Assembly (NCBI GenBank): GCA_026999335.1
Contig: JALTPW010000844.1
Location: forward strand, 1 to 7,836
Source of the DNA: Chromatiales bacterium
GTDB lineage: Bacteria > Pseudomonadota > Gammaproteobacteria > SZUA-152
DNA length: 7,836 bases
Direction: 5' to 3'
The translations under genes and the position numbers were made by a program. Of the stretch, positions 1-4,641 are shown in pieces. The notes under the pieces are model-generated. The model did no database searches and had not been told where the DNA came from. It saw only the letters and a list, made by a program, of their open reading frames with translations. The stretch's first letter is position 1, and each line of letters opens with the position of its first letter.

Positions 1-284
1 TAATAAGATAATGAATTCCCCCCGATAAAATAAAGCCCAACGGGGAAAAAAGACAGCAATGAAATGACCAATAGCAGTATCGGTTTGGCTTTGATCAATG
101 ACCAGGCCGTTAACATGCTCGCAATGAGCATAATTATAGGAAAAATGAATTTTTCCGTCCCAGGTGAGTAGCCACTCATGTCTACGGGCATATTGAACAT
201 ATAAATGGACCAAAAGAAAAATGCGTAGAGCGAAAATAACAAGCCAAAACTTTTTAGAAAAGATAGTATAAGTTTTGTTTTCAT
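1..284 (-). CDS. Unrecognised small membrane protein, C-terminus cut off by the window edge
   Basis: An open frame starts at ATG 282-284 and stays open for 94 codons to the window edge, so the C-terminus is missing. I do not recognise the family. The product is strongly hydrophobic, with three likely membrane segments: residues about 5-30 (rich in Phe, Leu and Tyr), 46-64 and 68-89. They are joined by a short polar loop containing MSGYSPGTEK (residues 36-45) and a basic turn KAKP (65-68). The start of the protein is basic (MKTK), which suggests the N-terminus is cytoplasmic. No clear Shine-Dalgarno precedes the ATG, so the start is uncertain. The region is AT-rich compared with the housekeeping genes to its right, consistent with acquired DNA. 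That the frame is a real gene is inferred from its length, its coherent hydrophobic pattern and the lack of any competing frame. Confidence 0.55.
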   Translation of the reverse strand, partial: MKTKLILSFLKSFGLLFSLYAFFFWSIYMFNMPVDMSGYSPGTEKFIFPIIMLIASMLTAWSLIKAKPILLLVISLLSFFPVGLYFIGGNSLSY

Positions 285-456
285 GCCAAGTTAAGCGTGT
301 AATAAACTGATTTTTTGGGTAATCCAATCAAGATCGTTCTGCTGAATAACGCTTCATTTCTCACTCTCTAATCGCCCACCTTAACGTCGATTACAATGAT
401 CATATGAGGCGACAACTATCCTGACAGAGGGGGGGGTTGGTGACGAAAAGAAGGGA
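285..456. other. AT-rich spacer between transposase relic and membrane protein gene
   Basis: This stretch has no convincing gene. It contains a run of eight G (429-436) and, on the minus strand, a ten-codon frame (328-357) reading MKRYSAERS then stop. That peptide resembles the first residues of some transposase OrfA proteins (KRYSAER-type starts) and is preceded by a purine-rich stretch, AGAGAGTGAGAA. It is too short to call a gene but fits a region built from mobile-element debris. I see no convincing terminator or promoter. Confidence 0.4.
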
Positions 457-642
457 TCATTGCTTAACTTTGCACTGTCCAATCACTTTTTTCTGAAGAC
501 CTCCGGCAAACCCTAATCGCAGTTGTCGTGCCACAATGGAACGAATGTAGTAGCAGGTGTGCAAGATCAAGCGATGCCCCCGCACTTGCTCTTTGTCGAT
601 AATGATTTCTTTGAAACGGCCCTGGAACAGGTGGCCGGTTCT
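457..642 (-). pseudogene. Relic of a REP-associated (Y1/IS200-like) tyrosine transposase, C-terminal part
   Basis: Directly after the nadD stop codon, and in the same frame, the minus strand reads 61 codons to a TGA at 457-459. Its first 18 residues are RTGHLFQGRFKEIIIDKE. This closely matches the conserved GHLFQGR[FY]K-x-I-[LIV]-V-[DE]-K-[DE] segment that follows the catalytic region in Y1 transposases of the RAYT group. In intact members this is followed by a helix of the type YLLELxRYIHLNPVRA; here residues 25-41 (LILHTCYYIRSIVARQL) look like a degenerate version. There is no start codon, no HUH motif and no catalytic tyrosine region upstream, so this is a truncated fragment. The remaining residues to 61 are unrecognised. 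RAYTs mobilise REP/REPIN sequences, and this window contains a REP pair at 2620-2755. The family call rests on recognising the motif by eye. Confidence 0.65.
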
Positions 643-1311
643 TCAGTCTTCATCCAGATCTCTCTTGATATCGTACAAGCCTTGCAGCCGGATCAGATTC
701 CACACGACGTCCGGCACCAAAAACCGCGGGCTTTCGCCCTTTGCCACCATCGCCCGGATACGCGTCGCCGAGATATCCAGTGGGGTGACGGCGAATGGCA
801 ATATGCGTCCTGCCGGAACCGCCGCCAGCTCGGTAACATCATCGGCGTGGCAATCCCGCCACAGCCGCGCCAGCACCGGGTCAATATCTGGCGCATCGGC
901 GACCCGTGTCCAGCCGGGACGATGGGTCACCACCAAATGCGCCAGCGCAATAATCTCTTCCCAGCGATGCCAGCGGTGCAACTGCAAAAAGGCATCGGCG
1001 CCCAATACCAGGCACAGCGACTCATCGCCCAGTTCCTCGCGCAGCGAGGCCAGGGTGTCCACCATGTACGATACCCCTTCACGGCGCATCTCGCGGTTGT
1101 CCACCACCAAGCCGTGGGTATCCGTACCCACCGCCGAACGCAGCATGGTCAGGCGCGCCCGCGCATCGGCCGCCGGCGGCGCACGGTGTGGCGGCTGAAA
1201 ACAGGGAAGCAGGCGCATCTCGCGCAGGCCGAGACCCTGATAGACCTCCAGCGCCGCGCGCAGGTGGCCGAAGTGTACCGGGTCGAAGGTGCCGCCGTAG
1301 ATGCCGATCAT
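643..1311 (-). CDS. nadD: Nicotinate-mononucleotide adenylyltransferase
   Basis: This cytoplasmic enzyme transfers AMP from ATP to nicotinate mononucleotide, giving deamido-NAD in NAD biosynthesis. The 222-residue product begins MIGIYGGTFDPVHFGHL, the nucleotidyltransferase GxFxPxHxxH signature with the two active-site histidines at residues 13 and 16. Near the C-terminus it carries ISATRIR, the second ATP-binding motif (ISxTxxR). Its length is usual or slightly long for bacterial NadD. The homologous part ends around IRLQGLY, and a charged tail, DIKRDLDED, follows. The ATG at 1309-1311 places the signature at the extreme N-terminus, as in the family; its ribosome-binding site is weak. It lies 17 bp after the proA stop codon, so the two are probably co-transcribed. 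The usual downstream partner rsfS is missing and is replaced by a transposase relic. Confidence 0.97.
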   Translation of the reverse strand: MIGIYGGTFDPVHFGHLRAALEVYQGLGLREMRLLPCFQPPHRAPPAADARARLTMLRSAVGTDTHGLVVDNREMRREGVSYMVDTLASLREELGDESLCLVLGADAFLQLHRWHRWEEIIALAHLVVTHRPGWTRVADAPDIDPVLARLWRDCHADDVTELAAVPAGRILPFAVTPLDISATRIRAMVAKGESPRFLVPDVVWNLIRLQGLYDIKRDLDED

Positions 1312-1329
1312 TACCGCTGATGATCGCGC

Positions 1330-2586
1330 TTAGCGGCGGATCTGGCCGTCACCGAGAACAATGAATTTTTGCGAGGTCAGCCCCTCCAGGCCCACTGGGC
1401 CACGGACATGAATCTTGTCGGTGGAGATGCCGATCTCGGCGCCGAGACCATATTCAAAGCCGTCGGCGAAACGGGTCGAGGCATTGACCATCACCGAGCT
1501 GGAATCCACCTCGGCGAGGAAGCGCCGCGCCTTGCCGTAGTCCTCGGTGACGATGGATTCGGTATGCCCGGAGCTGTGTGCGTGCAGGTGTTCGATGGCG
1601 GCGCCCAACCCGTCCACCACGCGGATCGACAGGATAGGCGCGAGGTACTCCTCGTCCCAGTCGGCCTCGCTGGCAGCATTGATGCCGGACAAAATCGCCC
1701 GCGTACGTTCACAGCCACGCAGCTCGACGCTCTCTTTTGCGTACTCCGTAGCCAGGCGCGGCAAAACCACCTCGGCCACCGCGACATCGACCAACAGGGT
1801 CTCCATGGCATTACACACGCCATAACGATGGGTCTTGGCGTTAAAGGCGATGGCCACGGCCTTGTCGAGATCGGCCCGGGCATCGATGTAGACGTGACAA
1901 ACACCGTGCAGGTGCTTGATCACCGGCACGCGGGCATCCTGCGAAATGCGTGCAATCAACCCCTTGCCACCGCGCGGCACGATGACATCGACGTACTCCG
2001 GCATGGCAATCAATTCACCCACCGCAGCGCGGTCGGTGGTCTCTACCACCTGCACCGCGTCGCGCGGCAGACCGGCCTTTTCCAGCCCGGCGTGAATAAC
2101 ATCGGCAATAGCCTGATTGGAATGGCACGCCTCGGAACCGCCACGCAGGATGGCGGCATTGCCCGACTTCAAACACAGCCCGGCAGCATCGGCGGTGACG
2201 TTGGGCCGCGACTCGTAGATGATGCCGATGACCCCCAGCGGCACGCGCATCCTGCCCACCTGAATACCGGACGGGCGGTAGTTGAGATCACTGATCTCGC
2301 CCACCGGGTCGGGCAGTGCGGCGATCTGGCGAAGGCCCTCGGCCATGCCCTCGATACGTTCCCCGTTCAGCGCCAGACGATCCAGCAGGGCATCATCGAG
2401 GCCGTCCTTGCGGCCTCGCTCGAGATCCTTGGCGTTCTCGGCGATGAGTGCCTCCCGGGCCGCTTCCAGCCCCGTGGCAATATGCAGCAGGGCATCATTC
2501 TTGGCGCCACTATTGGCGCGCGCCATGGCCCGTGACGCAGCACGAGCACGCTGCCCCAGATCCTGCATGTACTGTTTTACGTCCAT
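1330..2586 (-). CDS. proA: Gamma-glutamyl phosphate reductase (glutamate-5-semialdehyde dehydrogenase)
   Basis: ProA catalyses the second step of proline biosynthesis, the NADPH-dependent reduction of gamma-glutamyl phosphate to glutamate-5-semialdehyde, acting with ProB in the cytoplasm. The product is 418 residues, the normal family length, and aligns end to end with what is known of the family. Visible landmarks are PLGVIGIIYESRPNVT (116-131), KSGNAAILRGGSEA (140-153), the nucleotide-site segment VIVPRGGKGL (201-210), the catalytic cysteine in GVCNAMETLL (Cys258), the HSSGHTESIVTED block (337-349), and the C-terminal RFADGFEYGLGAEIGISTDK followed by RGPVGLEGL. The ATG at 2584-2586 has AGGTAGATCGAG just upstream. 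nadD follows 17 bp downstream. The proA start is only 33 bp from a REP pair, so its promoter must lie in or beyond that repeat. No proB is visible in the window. Confidence 0.98.
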   Translation of the reverse strand: MDVKQYMQDLGQRARAASRAMARANSGAKNDALLHIATGLEAAREALIAENAKDLERGRKDGLDDALLDRLALNGERIEGMAEGLRQIAALPDPVGEISDLNYRPSGIQVGRMRVPLGVIGIIYESRPNVTADAAGLCLKSGNAAILRGGSEACHSNQAIADVIHAGLEKAGLPRDAVQVVETTDRAAVGELIAMPEYVDVIVPRGGKGLIARISQDARVPVIKHLHGVCHVYIDARADLDKAVAIAFNAKTHRYGVCNAMETLLVDVAVAEVVLPRLATEYAKESVELRGCERTRAILSGINAASEADWDEEYLAPILSIRVVDGLGAAIEHLHAHSSGHTESIVTEDYGKARRFLAEVDSSSVMVNASTRFADGFEYGLGAEIGISTDKIHVRGPVGLEGLTSQKFIVLGDGQIRR

Positions 2587-2619
2587 CTCGATCTACCTGT
2601 CATCCACGAAGACAATTCC

Positions 2620-2755
2620 GTAGGAGCGGGCCATGCCCGCGATAAAGACCTTTACTACAGAGACACAGAGTGTCATCTGATTTTCTCTGTATTCTCCGTG
2701 TCTCTTGCGGTGAATACATGGGTAATCGGTGATCGCGGGCATGGCCTGCTCCTAC
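2620..2755. repeat. REPIN-like inverted pair of REP sequences
   Basis: Two 24-nt arms, at 2620-2643 and 2732-2755, are inverted copies matching at 23 of 24 positions. The outer ends begin with GTAGGAGC, and each arm holds a hairpin core: GCGGGC-CAT-GCCCGC in the left arm (perfect 6-bp stem), with one G-to-A difference in the right. The GTAG foot followed by a GC-rich hairpin is the hallmark of REP sequences of Pseudomonas and related gammaproteobacteria. Two inverted REPs flanking a short spacer form a REPIN, the unit thought to be mobilised by RAYT transposases. The 88-bp spacer has its own inverted repeat. The element could also act as an mRNA-stabilising or attenuating structure in the proA leader; that role is inference. 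Confidence 0.85.
2651..2714. repeat. Nested imperfect inverted repeat inside the REP pair
   Basis: The left arm at 2651-2670 (TTTACTACAGAGACACAGAG) is an imperfect inverted copy of 2694-2714. The best-conserved core is AGAGACAC[AG]GAG, and the outer ends read TT[TC]AC. The intervening 23 bases include another pyrimidine-rich stretch, TTTTCTCTGT. Similar CACAGAGACACAGAG-type dispersed intergenic repeats are common in environmental gammaproteobacteria. Whether this repeat and the REP pair moved together or one inserted into the other cannot be told from one copy. Confidence 0.6.
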
Positions 2756-2774
2756 AAATTAAGAGTGGTTTGTG

Positions 2775-2803
2775 ACTAAACCAACGCGCGGTCAGGCCAT
2801 CAA
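2775..2803 (-). promoter_or_regulatory. Candidate sigma70 promoter for proA-nadD
   Basis: On the minus strand, TTGATG (2798-2803) and TTTAGT (2775-2780) are separated by 17 bp. Each matches the -35 or -10 consensus at four of six positions. If used, transcription would start near 2768, leaving a leader of about 180 nt that contains the whole REP pair before the proA ATG. The 33 bp between the REP pair and proA is too short for a full promoter plus ribosome-binding site, which supports a promoter in this area. The prediction is weak on sequence alone. Confidence 0.3.
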
Positions 2804-2810
2804 TCGGCGC

Positions 2811-2823
2811 AATTGTAACAATT
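2811..2823. promoter_or_regulatory. Odd-length palindrome just upstream of the candidate promoter
   Basis: AATTGT-A-ACAATT is a perfect 13-bp palindrome with a one-base centre, placed 7 bp upstream of the candidate -35 element. Its position would suit an activator or repressor site, but I cannot match it to a known regulator, and AT-rich palindromes of this size arise by chance fairly often. Confidence 0.25.
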
Positions 2824-2834
2824 CGGCCAGAGTA

Positions 2835-2855
2835 TTTCCCCACCTACCGGGGAAA
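2835..2855. repeat. 7-bp inverted repeat downstream of the kinase genes
   Basis: TTTCCCC (2835-2841) and GGGGAAA (2849-2855) are perfect inverted arms around a 7-nt loop. On the minus strand the stem is not followed by a T-run (next bases TACT), so it is not a standard intrinsic terminator, though an RNA hairpin could form about 75 nt after the kinase stop codon. Confidence 0.35.
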
Positions 2856-2930
2856 AACCGTCACATTCAGGCCGACCGTATGCATTTTTCGGGATGAATA
2901 TCGATTAAAAGGGTCTGACAGACGGCAAAC

Positions 2931-4223
2931 TCAGCAAGTAAAGTAAAAAGTGGCGCCTTTCTCCGGTTCACTTTCCACCCAGATCCGCCCGCCGAGACGG
3001 CGGATACAGCGCGCCACCGAGGCCAGCCCGATGCCGATACCCGGAAATTCCTGGGCAAAGTGCAGGCGTTGGAAGGCCTTGAACAGCTTCCCCGCATACG
3101 CCATGTCGAACCCGGCACCATTATCTGCAACATAATAGACGGTCTCGCCATCCCGTTCAGTGACCCCGAACTCGATACGCGCTTGCGCGGTTTTGGCAGT
3201 AAATTTCCAGGCATTCCCCAGCAGGTTGTCCAGGATGATACCCAGTAGCCGGCGGTCGCCCGTCACCACGATATTCGACAGGATACACAGGCTCACTTCA
3301 CGCGCCGGTTCCGCTTCACGCAGCTTGGCCGCTACGGCTTCCGCCATGACGCTCAGGCTGACGATTTCCCGCAACAACTCACCATGATTCAGGCGCGACA
3401 ATTCCAGCATACCGTCAATCAGTTCGCCCATATATCCAACCGCCTTGCCAATACGCCGCAGATGATCCTGCCCCTGCTCGCTCAACTGACCTTCACACTC
3501 TTCCTGCAGGGCCTGACTGAAACCTTCCACTCGCCGCAGGGGGGCGCGCAGATCATGGGAAACGGAATAATTAAAGGCTTCCAGCTCTTCGTTGGCGGCT
3601 TCCAGCTCTCGGGTACGTTGCGCAACACGTTCTTCCAGCCGGGCATTGGCTTCACACAGGGATTGCTCCCGGGCCGCCAAGGCCCGGTTTTTCTGTGCAA
3701 TCTCTTCCAGCTTGTCTTCCAGCTTGTTCACCAGACGTGCATTGTACTGACGGTAGAAATCCTGCTCACTCACTTCCATACTGACTTCCGTCAAAGTTGC
3801 CGTGGCGTGATGCGAACGCTTGCCGGCCTGTTTCCTGGCCCGCTCTCCAGCCAGCCCTCCCGTCAACAAGGCACTTTCGACCTCGCCCAGAAGAACACTA
3901 CCTTCCTGCGGCTTGACCAGAAACCGGTCAGCACCCAGGCTGAGGGCAAATTCCTCGTCCTTGGGTTCGGTATAGGTGGCGGTGTAAAAAATAAAGGGGA
4001 TTGATGTGAATTGGGCATCCTCTTTCCAGACCCGGCACAGGGCAAAGCCATCCATGACGGGCATGAGTATGTCGGAAATGATCAGCCCCGGCGGTGTTTC
4101 GCGGGCACGCTCCAGGGCCTCCTTTCCATTACTCGCTTCCGTCACTCCGTACCCCTTACTACCCAGCAAAACACGCAACAGATACAGGTTTTCCGGCTTG
4201 TCATCGACAATCAATATGTTCAT
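2931..4223 (-). CDS. Cytoplasmic receiver-histidine kinase hybrid (REC-coiled coil-HisKA-HATPase)
   Basis: The 430-residue protein has no signal peptide or membrane segment, so it should act in the cytoplasm. Residues 1-120 form a receiver domain with acidic pair Asp7-Asp8, phosphoacceptor Asp51 (SDILMPVMDG), Thr81 and Lys104-Pro105. A charged linker and coiled coil follow (about 155-215; heptad-like KLEDKLEEIAQKN and ARLEERVAQRTRELEAANEE). The HisKA domain has His223 in SVSHDLRAPLRR, the phytochrome/bacteriophytochrome-type kinase motif. The ATP-binding domain shows the N box (Asn333, Asn337), G1 box DNGAG (367-371) and G2 GIGIG (395-399), so it looks catalytically intact. The ATG overlaps the upstream receiver stop (ATGA), indicating translational coupling. 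The N-terminal receiver suggests kinase activity is controlled by phosphorylation from another kinase, probably the membrane sensor two genes upstream; this is inferred from context. The family is clear, but the specific pathway is not. Confidence 0.93.
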   Translation of the reverse strand: MNILIVDDKPENLYLLRVLLGSKGYGVTEASNGKEALERARETPPGLIISDILMPVMDGFALCRVWKEDAQFTSIPFIFYTATYTEPKDEEFALSLGADRFLVKPQEGSVLLGEVESALLTGGLAGERARKQAGKRSHHATATLTEVSMEVSEQDFYRQYNARLVNKLEDKLEEIAQKNRALAAREQSLCEANARLEERVAQRTRELEAANEELEAFNYSVSHDLRAPLRRVEGFSQALQEECEGQLSEQGQDHLRRIGKAVGYMGELIDGMLELSRLNHGELLREIVSLSVMAEAVAAKLREAEPAREVSLCILSNIVVTGDRRLLGIILDNLLGNAWKFTAKTAQARIEFGVTERDGETVYYVADNGAGFDMAYAGKLFKAFQRLHFAQEFPGIGIGLASVARCIRRLGGRIWVESEPEKGATFYFTC

Positions 4224-4594
4224 TCCGGCTCCCCCTTCAGATAGCTTTCCACCCGGCCAACAAAGGTGGTCGGATCAATAGGCTTTTCGATATAACCGTC
4301 GCACCCGGCGGCCAGGATACGTTCCCGGTCACCACTCATGGCGCGGGCCGTCAGCGCAACAATGAGCGGTGCAGACGGCTGGCTTTTAATGCAACGTGTG
4401 GCCTCCAAGCCATTCATGACCGGCATCTGGATATCCATCAAAATCAGGCTGGGCCTCTCGGCCCGGTTCAGGGCAACGGCCTCTTCACCGTTGTGCGCCT
4501 CGCGTACGGCATAGCCTGCTTGCGCCAAAAGAAAACGTGTCAGATACAGATTCTGGGCATTGTCATCCGCAATAATAATGCCTGTTGTATTCAT
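4220..4594 (-). CDS. Stand-alone receiver-domain response regulator (CheY/DivK-like)
   Basis: This 124-residue protein is a single receiver domain with no output domain. Asp10-Asp11 form the acidic pocket, Asp54 is the phosphoacceptor in LILMDIQMPVMNG, and Thr82 and Lys104-Pro105 complete the active site. I chose ATG 4592-4594, not an upstream ATG at 4661-4663, because it has a strong ribosome-binding site (AAGGA, 7 nt upstream) and starts exactly where receiver domains start. The longer version would add 23 unrelated residues and overlap the sensor kinase gene. It lies 47 bp after the sensor kinase stop and overlaps the next kinase gene by 4 bp (ATGA). A single-domain regulator between two kinases suggests a phosphate shuttle or sink, or an allosteric partner. 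Its receiver resembles that of the next gene (shared NLYL, GYxVxEAxNGxEA, DIxMPVMxG), suggesting paralogy. Confidence 0.93.
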   Translation of the reverse strand: MNTTGIIIADDNAQNLYLTRFLLAQAGYAVREAHNGEEAVALNRAERPSLILMDIQMPVMNGLEATRCIKSQPSAPLIVALTARAMSGDRERILAAGCDGYIEKPIDPTTFVGRVESYLKGEPE

Positions 4595-4598
4595 GAAA

Positions 4599-4611
4599 CT
4601 TTCCTTTCCCC
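4599..4611 (-). promoter_or_regulatory. Ribosome-binding site of the receiver gene
   Basis: The minus strand reads GGGGAAAGGAAAG, then TTTC and the ATG at 4594. The AAGGA core is 7 nt from the start codon. It is the clearest Shine-Dalgarno in the window and decides the start of the receiver gene. Confidence 0.7.
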
Positions 4612-4641
4612 TGTCGAATGAAGGCTCACCGCCAAATAGCC

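Larger units (their letters stand above)
2587..2930. other. 344-bp intergenic region between the signalling cassette and proA
   Basis: No coding frame is supported here. From the proA side it holds 33 bp of leader, a REP inverted pair (2620-2755) with a nested inverted repeat (2651-2714), a candidate promoter (2775-2803), an odd-length palindrome (2811-2823) and a 7-bp inverted repeat (2835-2855). A small palindrome, GTCTGACAGAC (2913-2923), lies a few bases after the kinase stop codon. I see no classic intrinsic terminator for the signalling cassette, so readthrough into proA is possible. Confidence 0.7.

Noticed and set aside
523..1320. Plus-strand open frame of 265 codons
   Set aside because: It is antisense to nadD and the transposase relic; composition is typical of GC-rich shadow frames with no recognisable motif.
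1369..2535. Long plus-strand open frame of 388 codons
   Set aside because: It is an antisense shadow of proA. Its translation shows no domain pattern (rich in His, Gln and Arg), whereas the minus strand encodes a full-length ProA with all conserved motifs.
2620..2755. Insertion sequence or CRISPR repeat pair
   Set aside because: The arms are inverted, not direct, each holds its own hairpin with a GTAG foot, and the 88-bp spacer cannot encode a transposase. A REP pair explains it better.
2835..2855. Intrinsic terminator for the kinase genes
   Set aside because: The stem is only 7 bp and is followed by TACT on the minus strand, not a T-run, so it lacks the terminator signature.
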